From Przewalskia tangutica (lineage: Eukaryota > Streptophyta > Magnoliopsida > Solanales > Solanaceae): a stretch of 64,000 nt of DNA. The stretch is taken from positions 30,782,485 through 30,846,484 of the forward strand of contig CM056725.1 in NCBI GenBank assembly GCA_029844215.1. Direction: 5' to 3'. Below the pieces are notes generated by a model, which worked only from the letters and a program-made list of their open reading frames with translations, had not been told where the DNA came from and did no database searches. This document shows positions 47,909 to 58,616 of the stretch, piece by piece. The position numbers were made by a program, and so were the translations under genes. Numbering within the stretch: position 1 is the first letter of the stretch; each line of letters opens with the position of its first letter.

Positions 47909-48463
47909 TCACACGCCCGAACCCGGCCCGTGGTCGTGTCTTACCGGGCACCTTAGTGATACAACATCAGTAATCTGAACATAAAAACATAACATGAGAC
48001 AAATGTAAGTATAAAACAATAATCTGGAAAACTTGCCTTTCGCATATATAAACAATCTTTTAAAGAGAATGCTTAATCCTTTTACAAACCCCGCCACAAT
48101 GATTACTGCACTTAAGATTTGCAATAACTATGACGGGGCCCCGCCATACCACGAATGTAAATACCTACAACGACAGGGACTATACCACCGACAAGCTTCC
48201 GAGAAACGAGCTTTCCCAAATGCCGAATCGTGACCCTAAGAGCGAGGATCATCGATGGTGTACCTTTTCTGCGGCGTGAACGCAGCCCAGAGAGGTCGAT
48301 CATAACATGTACCAAGTATGTGAAATCAGAAGTAATATCAGAATCGAAATCATAGTAGTCTATATAAGGAGAGACATGTATGATAACCAAACTACAGTTC
48401 ACAACAACTAAGCAGTCATGTCAAGTCAGGGACTCACGCCCTCAAAGTCATCACTCAAATATA
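47909..48463 (-). repeat. E5 5' LTR, truncated
   Basis: It matches 42181 to about 42740 and then breaks off at TCACTCAAATATA. The expected next motif, CTATGGGTCTCACGCCC in related LTRs, is replaced by the E3 LTR head. Confidence 0.85.
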
Positions 48464-48468
48464 GGGTC
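48461..48468. other. Deletion junction between the E5 and E3 LTRs
   Basis: E5's 5' LTR and an E3-type LTR head meet with a possible GGGTC overlap. About 3 kb of E5's 5' LTR, the last ~970 bases of E4's 5' LTR and some E3 LTR would have been lost here. The cause (deletion in the genome, or an assembly join) cannot be told from the sequence. Confidence 0.65.
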
Positions 48469-48905
48469 CTTTTCAACAAGATGGGAGGGACACTTGTCAC
48501 CCTCCCATAGGCCCTTTTCGAAAATATCCCCTGTTTTTAGCACTTTCCGCAGAAAAACCCGCCGCGCCGCTGGCAGATCAGCCGCGGCCAAACCTCCGAG
48601 GATTTTCAGGATTAGTGGCGCCGCGGCCCTGCTGACGGCGCCGCGGCGCTGAGACACCTAATACGAAAATCCTTCCTCTGCGCCTGCTTACTGAATTTAT
48701 AACGCCCATGCCTCTCCGCTCTGATGTCCCATTTACGAGCGGTTTGTTGCGTTGGAAACTAGACTCATCCAACTAATATACTAGGCTTGCTAAACACCCC
48801 ATACTTCTAAAAAAACTTTTGGGTACAACACTCCAAAAAGGGCTAAAACTCCGTTCGGCACATGCTTGCCAACTTATCTTATATTTGAAATTACGGGGTG
48901 TAACA
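48464..48905 (-). repeat. E3 3' LTR, U3 head
   Basis: It ends TTACGGGGTGTAACA, directly before the purine tract, and matches L5 in reverse (27139-27382 and 30361-30600). A GGGAGGGACACTTGTCACC dyad lies near 48482. It completes the LTR begun at 31842. Confidence 0.75.
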
Positions 48906-48919
48906 TTCTCCCCCCCTTA
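48906..48919 (-). promoter_or_regulatory. E3 polypurine tract
   Basis: TTCTCCCCCCCTTA on the plus strand is a clean purine run on the coding strand, adjoining the LTR. Confidence 0.85.
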
Positions 48920-49756
48920 GAAATATTCGTCCCCGAATGTTCTTTCGGAGTCAAATTTACAACATCGACATAGTTTCCTTTCACAACCCCGACATACTAA
49001 AAATGTCACATAATAGCATTTAAGCAAAAGAAATACTTCAATTAAAGCTTGACAAGTAAGGGAAGGTGAATTACCTGAAGGTATAGGAAATAAGTGAGGA
49101 TACTTCCTCAACATGTCCTCCTCCGCTTCCCAAGTCATCTCCTCCAGGTTATCATTTCTCCACAGGACTTTGACGGAAGCTACATCCTTGGTCATGATCC
49201 GTCGACCGCGATCGAGTATCGCTATGGGACTCTCCTCAAACGATAACCTACGTTACACGGACCTCACCGGTAGGGAACACTCGTTGGATCTCCGATACAC
49301 TTTCTCAACATAGAAACATGGAAGACCGGATGTACCGCCTAACTCGATGGTAGATCCAACTCATAGGCAACCTTGCCCATTCTACGACGATCCGGTAGGG
49401 CCCAATGTACCTTGGGCCGAGTTTCCTTCTACCGAATCTCATCACACCCTTCATGGTGACACCTTCAAGAAGACCCAATCGTCACCCGAAACTCCAAATG
49501 CCGACGCCGATTATCCGCGTATGACTTCGCCGACTACGAGCCGCTACGATCTCTCTGGATAAGTTTCACCTTATCCACACCTGTACCAAGTGCAGGCCAA
49601 CTAATCGTACTCGCCACGCGTCGAACCAACCGATCGGCGACTGCATTTCCGCCATATAAAGCCTCGTATGGCGCCATCTCGTATCTTGGAATGGTAGCTG
49701 TTGTTATAAGCAAACTCTACAAGGGGCAAATGATCCTCCCACTACCATCGAATCAA
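48917..49756 (-). pseudogene. E3 integrase C-terminal domain and chromodomain
   Basis: At 49080-49195 the minus strand reads TKDVASVKVLWRNDNLEEMTWEAEEDMLRKYPHLFP, in two windows of which the key residues are VKVLWRN, the aromatic W in MTWE, and the acidic EAEED. This is the C-terminal chromodomain that marks chromoviruses and helps target integration to heterochromatin. Upstream, at 49450-49720, the DNA matches the EAL.GRKC and DVGE region of integrase in broken frames. The polyprotein ends shortly before the polypurine tract. Confidence 0.88.
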
Positions 49757-50524
49757 TCACGCAGCTCGCAAAGATATCCTCGAGTGTGCGGATAGTGCGC
49801 CGCCGCCCGTCGATCCCGAGGATGAAATCTTTGTACTAAGACTCACTGTGTCCACTAGACCTTCGGAAAGATCTCCGAAGTTAGGTATCGGGCTCCTATC
49901 GGATATAATCGACAGGGACACGTCTGACCTCACAATCTCTCTGATGTACAATCTGGCATAGTCCTCAGCCGAAAAAGTCGTCCTGACTGGAAGGAAATGG
50001 GCTGATTTCGTCAGCCTGTCAACAATAACCCAAATGGAGTCGTACTTCATCTGAGTACGAGGTAACCCTGTAACGAAGTACATGTTGATCACCTCCCACT
50101 TCCAAGTCGGAATCTCAATAGACTGCAATAATCCACTGGGCCTCTGGTGCTCGACCTTGACCTGCTGGCAATTAGGACACTGTGCAACAAAACCTGCCAC
50201 GTCTCTCTTCAGGCCATCCCACCAATACAAACATCTGAGGTCATGGTACATCTTGGTCGACCCCGGATGAATAGAATATCGAGCACTGTGTGCCTCCCCC
50301 AGAATCTGCTGACGAAGTCCTGACACATCGGGAACACACAACCGGCCCTCAAATCTCAGCACCCCATCAGGCGCTACCTCGAATAGACTCTTCTCCTCAC
50401 GAAGAGCTGTATCTCGATACCGCACCAACACTGGGTCCTCAAACTGTCGCCTCTTCACCTCATCAACGATGGAAGACTCGGCAACCTCACGAACCCGTAC
50501 CCCACTATCGTCGGTATCGATCAA
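49757..50524 (-). pseudogene. E3 integrase, core
   Basis: This 255-residue open frame is the longest in the window. It holds the zinc-binding HHCC region (H in ILGEAHSARYSIHPG, H in MYHDLR, then CPNCQQVK) and the start of the catalytic core (WKWEVINMYFVTGLPRT, DSIWVIVDRLTKSAHFLPV, LSIISDR). The first catalytic aspartate of the family (MDFV) is tyrosine here, codon at 50078-50080. After ISDR the frame slips: the expected HPQTDGQAERTI segment, with the catalytic glutamate, is found in another frame. The copy is therefore predicted inactive unless these are sequence errors. Confidence 0.9.
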
Positions 50525-50912
50525 TCGAACCCCTAGGTTCGCTAAGCGGTGGAATCGACGGACCGTATCTGCCTCTGCAGTTGTACCTCTGATAGGCTCC
50601 CCATAGATCTACGACTCAAGGCATCAGCAACTACGTTGGCTTTCCCCGGATGGTAGAGAATATCAACATCATAATCTTTCAGCAACTCTAACCACCGTCT
50701 CTGTCTCGAGTTCGACTCATACTGCTGAAGATATCTGGAGGCTCTTGTGGTCTGCGTATAAATATCCACATGAACCGTATAAATAATGTCTCCAAATCTT
50801 GAGGCATGAATTCTGCGGCCAACTCTAAGTCATGGGTAGGGTAATTCCTCTCGTGCTTCCGTATCGTCGGGAAGCATAGGCTATAACTTGCCGTCTTTGC
50901 ATCAAAACACAC
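50525..50912 (-). pseudogene. E3 RNase H
   Basis: At 50600-50710 the minus strand reads SRQRRWLELLKDYDVDILYHPGKANVVADALSRR, the strongly conserved RNase H end of chromovirus pol (key: RRWLELLKDYD, YHPGKAN, VADALSR). At 50780-50912 reads RKHERNYPTHDLELAA, matching the catalytic-region pattern. Frame shifts separate these parts. Confidence 0.88.
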
Positions 50913-51890
50913 CTAGCCCGATGCAGAGGCATCACGATAGATCACGTGCCGTCTAACCCCTCCGGGAAGAGTAGGCGGTGTAGTCAACCTCTCATTCAGC
51001 CCGAAAACCACGCCGCATGACCTCTCTCCGCTGGAACTTGGTCGCCACGAGTCAGCGTAGTCAACGGTGCTGAAATCGAAGCAAACTTCTCCACAAACCT
51101 ACGATAATAACCCGCCAGTCCTAAGAAACTGCGTACCTCGGTCGGAGTAGTAGGTCTCGGCCAAGACTTGACTGCCTCAATCTTTGTCGTATCCACGCGA
51201 ACACCATCATTGATAATATGCCCGGGAATGCCACGAGGCCAACAAAACTCACACTTGGAGAACTTGGCGAATAAATGCATTAGGAGAACCCAATCACCGT
51301 CGCCGAGTGGTCTGCATGCTCCTGCTCGGTCCGCTAATAAACCAGGATTTCATCGATGAATACTATCACAAATGTATCCAAAAATGGCTTGAACACCCGG
51401 TTCATCAAATCCATAAATCTGCATTGGGCGTTGGTCAAACCGAAAGACATAACCTAAACTCATAGTGCCCATACAGGGTCTGAATGCGATCTTTGGGATA
51501 TGCCTCTCGAACTCGAACGATGATAACGGACGCGAGTCTATCTTTGAAAACACCTCGCACCTCGAATGGTCAAACAAATCATCAATCACGGGGGGTACCT
51601 ATTCTTAATGGTTACTTTATTCGGTGCTGTAATCAACACACATACGCAGCGTCCATCCTTCTTTACGAACAAAGCCGGCGCTCCCGGGGAGATACACAAG
51701 GCTGATAAAGCCCTTCTCCGGCCAAGTCTTTGGTGGTCCTTCACTCCTCAACTCGGCGGTGCCATCGCGTATGGCGGAATGGAAATAGGTCGAGTGTCCG
51801 CAACGTGTCAATACAAAACTCAATCTCCTCTCGGGAGGATTCGGAAAGATCATCCGGGAACACATCCGAAACTCCTAACCATCGTCATCG
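50913..51890 (-). pseudogene. E3 reverse transcriptase
   Basis: Motifs appear in order on the minus strand: FVRKEGWTLRMCVDY at about 51630-51690, EVFSKIDSR near 51540, IPKIAFRPCMGT near 51480, the catalytic box TFVIVFIDEILVY near 51330-51370, KFSKCEFCW near 51250, and RSFLGLAGYYRRFVE with FASISAPLT near 51060-51140. The usual catalytic FIDD is FIDE here (51349-51360), a D-to-E change. Several frame shifts interrupt the domain. Family membership is certain; activity is unlikely. Confidence 0.9.
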
Positions 51891-52315
51891 ATCAAGAAGC
51901 GCACTCGGCCTGCGTATCGAATACGAACCGGATGATAGATGTACCCGCGCACCATCTTCCCGGCCTTGGGGTAAGAAATAAACCTACCGCCGGCGATCGT
52001 GTTGCCCTCGCTCGATAAGCGGTTCGCGAGGCGGAACCGAACCAACTTTGTCCTACAATCAGCGTTGGCATAACAAAGCCACGATCCATACCCATAATGA
52101 CATCAAAATTTGTCATCTCTAGCTCTATCAAGTCTGCGAGTCGGCGACGTAAATATAAACCGGACAACCTCTGTACACGCTCGCCTAACAAGATCTCCCA
52201 TAGGCGTAGCTACCTCAAAGGCTCTATCGACTCGGCTCTATCCGATTCTACCATGATAAGAGGGGACACATAGGACAAAGTAGAACACGGATCTATCAAA
52301 GCATAAACATCACGG
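51891..52315 (-). pseudogene. E3 aspartic protease
   Basis: Near 52245-52310 the minus strand reads YALIDPCSTLSYVSPLI. This matches the active-site pattern IDPGSTLSYVTP of this lineage, with the glycine replaced by cysteine (DPCS, 52282-52293). FDVIMGMD near 52090-52115 is the second conserved segment (family: DVILGMDWL). Downstream residues match the linker towards reverse transcriptase. The DPGS form rather than D-T/S-G is known for such plant elements. Confidence 0.85.
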
Positions 52316-53005
52316 TATGAAATCAATAATGTACTGTGACGGCGTGGGGAAGCCTCACGATCTGGCGGTGGCTGAAAGAATATATGCGGTTACGTGGACC
52401 GCTAGGCGAACCACCACGACCTCTACCACGGCCTGCACGCCCGTAAGTACCACGCCTCGGGCGCATAACCGAAGGAGAAGACCCGGCGATCCGTCGGCGT
52501 GTTGTACCACCCGTCTTGCCTAGGCGGACGGTCTCTTCAAATGGCCCGGTGCCACAAGTAACAACCTCCTGCGGGAACACGACACTCGCTGGTGCGATCT
52601 TCCGCATCGAGCACACCGAGGCGTGGGTGGTCTCGTCGGCGAGGATCTGCCTCGCGAAACCTCAAGTCCTGAAGCCACGACACGTTCTGAATGACCTTCG
52701 CGATCGGACCTCGCGCGAAACCGTGACGGAGCACTCTGGCTTGGTGGAATGTGGACCCGATCTGCCGAAATTTGTCGCCTCGAAGCGCCACGAGACCACG
52801 ATGTCACAGCCTCTTGGTGGCTGCGTCAATCTGGTCCTCCTCTCTCTATCCTCTATCCCGTGCATGAGCTGCGTCCGGCGATGTCCATCTGGTGAAGAGC
52901 CACGCTGACATCACGGTAATCATATGACGGTCAAGCCCGTCACGTAACGATGAACCCTATCCGCCATGTCAACTACAATAGTATCGCGCGTATCGGCCGA
53001 GTCGA
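52316..53005 (-). pseudogene. E3 gag, C-terminal part with zinc knuckle
   Basis: Reading down from 53005 the minus strand gives DSADTRDTIVVDMADRVHRYVTGL (key: ADRVHRYVTGL, the late capsid region). A basic stretch follows, then CARCGRSHQ near 52600 and CYL(C)G..GPF near 52540-52565, the decayed CCHC knuckle. An arginine- and glycine-rich tail, RGTYGRAGRGRGRGG, lies near 52400-52450. Gag is cut at 53005 by E6 and its N-terminal part is at 62054-62692. Confidence 0.82.
53001..53005. repeat. Probable left target duplication of E6 (GTCGA)
   Basis: GTCGA precedes TGTAACG at 53006. After E6 the sequence reads GGTCAA, giving GTCAA, four of five matching. One base may be an error or a later mutation. 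Confidence 0.5.
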
Positions 53006-53589
53006 TGTAACGACCGTTCGGGGCGTTCGCGGTGCCTTATCCGGGCACCCTAGTGATACAACATCGAGAGAAAACAGCGGAAAATAAAACATGAGTCATG
53101 AAACAAGAGATATAATAATAAGCAGGCCAACCAAAGCGGTTGCCTTGATATACATAAAACACGAGCAGTTTAATCCTTTACAACCACGCTTGGCGATACT
53201 ACTGAGACCTCTAAGATTTACAACGACTATGACGGACGGGGCCGCCATACCACGAATGTACAAGAACCTACAACTCGAGAACACATACAAAAGATAAGCC
53301 TCAAGAAAGCGGAGCTTCCGATATCTTTGGCTGTGATCCTAGGCGGGGATCCACGGCCGATGTACCTCTCACTGCGGCGTGAACGGCCCCGAGAGTCGAT
53401 CTAACAGTACCAAGTATGTGAAATCGTAAAAATCAGTAATGAAATCATACTAGTCTATATAAAGCGGGAGACATGTATGATAACCAAACTACTGATTCAC
53501 AACATAAGCGGTCATATCGATCGGGGACTCACGCCTCAGTCATCACTCAAATATAACTATGGGTCTCACGCCCACAACATCAATCATGT

Positions 53590-53900
53590 TCGCATCATGT
53601 TGCGTGCCGGAGTCTGCATCGGTGTAGACATGTCCATGATGCAACAATAATACCAATGCCCCATGGCCACATGCCCGGAATTCTACCTCGGTGTAGACCG
53701 TCCATGTGACATCAACAATAATATCTTGGGTGATCAACCTGCCGCGTAGCCCACATGCCCGAATTCTACCTCGGTGTAGACATGTCCATGTAACCACAAT
53801 AACAATATATCGGGTGTCGACCGACCGCGTGGCCGCGTGCCGGAATCTGCGTCGGTGTAGACATGTCCATGTGACATCAACAACAAGCGATAATCAAAAT
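53590..53900 (-). repeat. GGTGTAGACATG minisatellite, four units
   Basis: CGGTGTAGAC recurs about every 68 to 84 bases (near 53620, 53689, 53773 and 53856), each time followed by GTCCATG. The sister array is at 59200-59500. It sits at the LTR position where E3 and E4 have GAGGTATTC arrays. Confidence 0.88.
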
Positions 53901-54026
53901 GGAAACATACGGTGGAATTCTCCATCACCGCCAAGACGCGTCAAGTAAGTTCTCAACAAGTCGACCGGCCTCTATCGAGACGCGGTAACACGTAAATACC
54001 ACACTTGCACAAAGGCTATCATCACA

Positions 54027-54100
54027 AGCATAGGCAAGTTTCACAAAGAACAAGCATAGGCAAGTTTCACAACAACAAGCATAGGCAAGTTTCACAACTC
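54027..54100 (-). repeat. 26-base minisatellite, three units
   Basis: AAGCATAGGCAAGTTTCACA is repeated three times. The same three copies occur at about 59633-59706. Confidence 0.9.
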
Positions 54101-56437
54101 AAAGTACTTTCATTTTATGCCAAGGTCGGGTTTTTAACCCCAAAGTACTACATCGTTAAGTTCTTTTAAAGAGATCCATTACTTATAAAAGTCACCCGAT
54201 ACGTAGTATTAGAATGATCAAACCACATTCCTTTTCAAAATCAAGTAACAACATTCTTTTCCTAAGTTCGGTTTGCCTAGTTTGATTACTCAAGCTTCTC
54301 ATTTTCAAATGGTTTCATAGTTCCCAAACTTAATCACTTGATTCCTTTTTAGAACAATTGAGTAACATATGTCATATATGTGAGTAGTTTATTCTTGTTT
54401 ATAACGATCTTATTACAGTGACCATGATCTAGAAAATGTAATATCATTTTGTCTCATCTTAGCTTCATGCAGATGGAGGTTTCTCTTGGTTTTAATACAA
54501 CACATCATTATTCAATTCATTTTCCTTTTATTAACGCTGATAGTGCTGTCGATACCGTTCGATTCGAAATCGGTAAAACATTATCCCTTTAAAAACCAAG
54601 TACTCATTACTCACGAATGAGGTTTCACAAACACCACATTAAAACAAATAAGTTAAGTCTCTTATCTTATAAGATCAAGTCTCTTAACTTCTAACATGAT
54701 AAACCATTTTCACTTACATAAGGTCGTTATAACTAACTTCCCATAAAGCTATTATAACACCTATGTTTTAAACCAACCAAATCACTTAGCACGTATGCGT
54801 CTACCGTACTACATAGTTCACAATCATGCTAGAAAAGATAGGAAGAGGTTCACATACCTCGCGACGATTTATCGACAATAAGCAAAATGCTCCAGTACTA
54901 CAACGCACTAGCCCTTTCCACTCGAGTAGAATACGCTACTCTTAGTACTTTCACCTATAAAGGTCACAAACGTCTATTAACCCCAAAACACAAGTTTCTA
55001 TCTTTCTATAGAAAATTGGCGACCTCCCCGCATGAGCGTAAATCTCCTCTCTATCGGTAGGCTACCAAGCCAACCAGGGGGTTTACACGTCTAACCGGGC
55101 GTGTACAATTCTACTCGATATACTACACAAGTCTGCTGCCAATACGATCTATGTAAATCTGATTCGATTCGATTCTTTATTCTTCAGCTTAAGTCAAAAG
55201 ACATTGCGAATACTAAGTATAGTTCCATATATAGTATACTTCAACTATATATTCTAACAAACATGTAATTTCCAATTACAATAGAGGAAGATAATTACCT
55301 CGATAAGCCCAAAATTATCCAAGTTATAATGTCGATCTGAGCAAGGTTTAGCTCGCTCAGTGCGCTCAAACCACTCCAAACAACCCTTAGAAGTTCTAAC
55401 CAACCTACTCAAAACTTCAACCAACTATGAAGATTTCCTTAGGGTTTCGGTTTGAGACTAAAAGGACAAAGGTAGTATTTAGGACTCTACGTAAAGAGGT
55501 ATCTTTGGAATACTACAAGGTACAAGGCTAAGGTATTTTGGGCATTATAACAATACTAGGGAGTATTTCTATACCACACAAGGGGTATTATCTGAAAACA
55601 ACTAGGCTAGGGGTACCCAGCAGCACACAAGGGGACCCTTCTCGGCCAAGGCCACGAGGAGGAGGGAGGGGAGGCTTAGGGCGAGAGCTACTAGAGGAGG
55701 AGGGATTTCAAGACTTAGACAAAGTGAGGAGTGAATGAATAAGTCTTCCTGAGGAGGGTATTTATAGCAAAACCAAAGGCCAACCAATGGCCAAGATTAA
55801 GCCATGTGCAAGGCAAGTGTAAGGCCAAGATCAAGCCAAGTGCACCCTAGCCCCTACTCCTTAAAACCCTACAAATATCTACACAAATATCTACCACAAC
55901 TTGCCCGCCAATTCGGCCAGTGCGCGCGTGCTCCGTTGTGAGGTGACACATGTCACCTCCCGTTGGTCCAAAATGTTTCGTCTCTCGGAAAAATCCGCAA
56001 AAATACAAAGCGACATAGCGAATTTTCCGCGCAGTTACGCAAGCGTTTCGTCGAAAACGACTCAATGGGTGTTGTGCACAAATGTAAAATCGGCCAAGGG
56101 TGCCACGTGGGGGTGACACGTGTCGCCCCAGGTCGCCAGAATATTTCGTCTTAGAAAATATCCAAAATAGAAATCTCAAAAACAAAGCGGGCCACAAAGC
56201 AGTAAATTTCTCCGTGGGCCCACGTGACCATTCAGAAAATAAAATCTCAAAATTCTAATATAATCTATGAAGTCCAAATACCAAATGGGAATCCAATTCC
56301 ATTAACGAACCTTTTTCTTCACAAATAACCGGAAACTTTTCCGTGAAAACTCACATCTTTCTTTCTTTTCAAAATTTTTACTCGTGCTACTCTGCGTGCG
56401 TCCTCACATACATACCACTGCAACTACGGGTATAACA

Positions 56438-57230
56438 TTCTCCTCGCTAGAAACATTCGTCCGAATGTTCCTTCTCAAGACGGATATCGATGAAGTTCCT
56501 CTAACAAGTTGTCAACGCGGCAGCGCGAAATAACACACGTTATCTTCCTTCCTTACTCGTCGTGCCGCTTCTCGAACACTCGAACTCTCCCGATGCGTAC
56601 CATACTTGAGTCATTACTTAGTTCGAAAATCTCTGGAGTCACTACCTCGAACTTGGTCATCTTACTAACCTCAAACTTCCTTAAGGCCATTCCGGCCTTT
56701 ACGAACGGCTGCAGTCGAGCGCGTCCACGAACTCATACGATGATCATACAAACTTGGGCCTAGCATCCCCGTGACCCTACCTGGCGGGACCACGAACTGA
56801 CCCACCCCAAACCGGGTTACGGGTTGACCCGCAAATGGTCCTCAACCCGACCTGACGCGCCAAACTCTTGTTCCCGATTGAACAATCTTACTAATTCACG
56901 TCATGAAAGCTACCACTTCCATCTCAAACTACCTACGGACTTATCACACAAATAAATCCCGTATACCACTACTCGATAAGGGTCAAACATAAAATAAATC
57001 TTTAATCTCAAGACGACCTTACCACAAGGTCTCGATCGTGACATAGTCTAAGGTTCACACTTACCATGCCCCATCGTATCCTCCCAACTAAGCATGTTTT
57101 CTAACTCATAATTAACACAACGCTATTTGTACATAGCACATAATAATGAGACCATCATAACAAGCATACCAAAACTCTAGAGGTTAAGGATATACACGAA
57201 GCTACCGCTCACTCTAATCATAGGCACACT
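56438..57230 (-). other. E6 interior, 3' portion, unassigned
   Basis: It begins with a weak purine tract (TTCTCCTCGCTAG on the plus strand). It contains the spacer block (CTTGGGCCTAGCATCC near 56753, GGGTTGACCCGC near 56820) shared with E1, E2 and E5. No protein motif was recognised with confidence. Confidence 0.55.
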
Positions 57231-58415
57231 GCTGCCAGTATGCATAGAAAGCGATGAACCAGCCATCGCTCAAGATGGTGAGTCGTAACATCCGTGCTAC
57301 CCTTGGTCGGACGGTTCCTCGCAAAATGGCCTGCTGGCGCAAAAATAACAAGCTCCTGGCACCACGACACTCCCGAAATGCGGTCTACCACATCGACCAC
57401 ACGGTAGGGGTGACCGCGTCCGCCAACCGCACTTCCTCGAAACTGAACCCTTGGAGCCACGACGCTCCACGAAGGCGGAGGACCACTGCATGCGGCGGGG
57501 TACAAAACTAGTCTCTTCTTGAGGCGGTCCGCCTCGAAAGTCGTAAAAGACCACGATGTCACGGCCTCTTACGCTGATCCGTGTCATTAGTCGACCTCTC
57601 GTACCTCACATCTGGTGCATGAGCTGCGTGCGGGCAATGTCCATGCGGTGAAGAGCTACACGAACAAGCCTCGTTAAGTAATCATCTAATCCGGTGGCGT
57701 AGCGGTGCACTCGATCCTTCATACTAGCTACTGTATTTGGGGCGTCAGGGCGATGAGTCGAACTCACATTGTACTCCCGAACCGCACGCGCTCTGTCTAA
57801 GCATCAAAAATCTGTCGGCGTGCCCTCGCCATCTGCGGAGGCAAGAAGTGGGTGAGAAAGCCGCGAAAACTCATCCCATCTGCTGAGGTGCGTGCTCTCC
57901 CGGAAAGCTCCATGAATCAAACCAATCGGCTGCGGTATCACGCGGCCGATGCGAACAAAGGTCACAGACTCGGTTTACAAGCCTTGATCACCCGCGTGAT
58001 CGTCAGCTGCGGATGAACTCCTGCGGATCATCCTCGAGCCTCGACCCATAAAACTACGGCGGGCTACAACTCGAGAAAGTCCGTAGCCTCAAACTATCTG
58101 CTCGGGGTGAACGGCGGTGCTCTGGGCCCAGGCTGCTGCATCCGGCCTATCCTCATATCGGCCCACGACCACGGCGGCAAGCGGGCCATCTCGCGTAACC
58201 CATCTCCTGCCCCCGGTGTGGGTGGAGGCTCAGTGCTGCGGTCTCGGCAGCCATTCTGCGGCTCTAACCTCTCTGAAATTTGGCGGCGTCACAAAACCGC
58301 CGTCTGAAGCCTGACCTCGAGTCTTATGCGGGCTGCGCCACCGTACTCCTACGTATCTCACTAGCGGTTCCATCGTTGTCTTGCCCTTCGGGCTCTGGTT
58401 GCCTTGCGGAGGCAT
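57231..58415 (-). pseudogene. E6 gag, frame-broken
   Basis: The start ATG at 58415 reads MPPQGNQSPKGKTT. Near 58010-58070 the minus strand reads FYGS.LEDDPQEFI, the capsid motif of chromovirus gag also seen in E3 (FYGSRSDEDPQEFI). Near 57310-57400 reads CGRPHFG, then ACYFCA, the zinc knuckle region. Frames shift several times between these. It is a nearly full-length gag of about 390 codons and could supply capsid if the frame breaks are sequence errors. Confidence 0.75.
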
Positions 58416-58599
58416 AGCGGTAAAAGCGAGATACGTCGGAGGGTCCACTTACAACACGGCTCTAAGGCACGATCTCGGAATGAGAAGAATGAAACCAATC
58501 CTAAATGTCCTATAGCCTCACGATTATAGATGTGGTGCACAACACACGATAATCAAGACTCTACTAGACACGATGCGTAGACACTTTCAGAGATTAATC

Positions 58600-58612
58600 G
58601 CTCACGATACCA
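58600..58612 (-). promoter_or_regulatory. E6 primer binding site, altered
   Basis: The minus strand reads TGGTATCGTGAGC in place of TGGTATCAGAGC, again changed at the CAG. Confidence 0.75.
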
Positions 58613-58616
58613 CTTT

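Larger units (their letters stand above)
42181..48463 (-). mobile_element. E5: non-autonomous chromovirus in the E4 LTR, 5' LTR truncated
   Basis: The 3' LTR is 42181-45761 (TGTCACGCCCC to CGGGTATAACA). The interior is 45762-47908, with a pol tail near 46160 and a gag start at 47711. The 5' LTR begins near 47909 and breaks off at about 48463 after only ~550 bases. It belongs to the same lineage as E1 and E2, but its LTR has an extra GTGTCACCC-type U3 module. Confidence 0.87.
53006..56437 (-). repeat. E6 3' LTR
   Basis: It is 3432 bases long. It contains the 84-base GGTGTAGACATG array, the 26-base AGGCAAGTTTCACAA array, a TATA box at 55759-55766 and a composite U3 head with two dyads near 55937 and 56110. 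Confidence 0.9.

Noticed and set aside
51566..52018. 150-codon plus-strand frame
   Set aside because: It is the antisense shadow of the E3 protease and reverse transcriptase region.
52516..52908. 130-codon plus-strand frame
   Set aside because: It is the antisense shadow of the E3 gag zinc-knuckle region, which gives clear family motifs on the minus strand.
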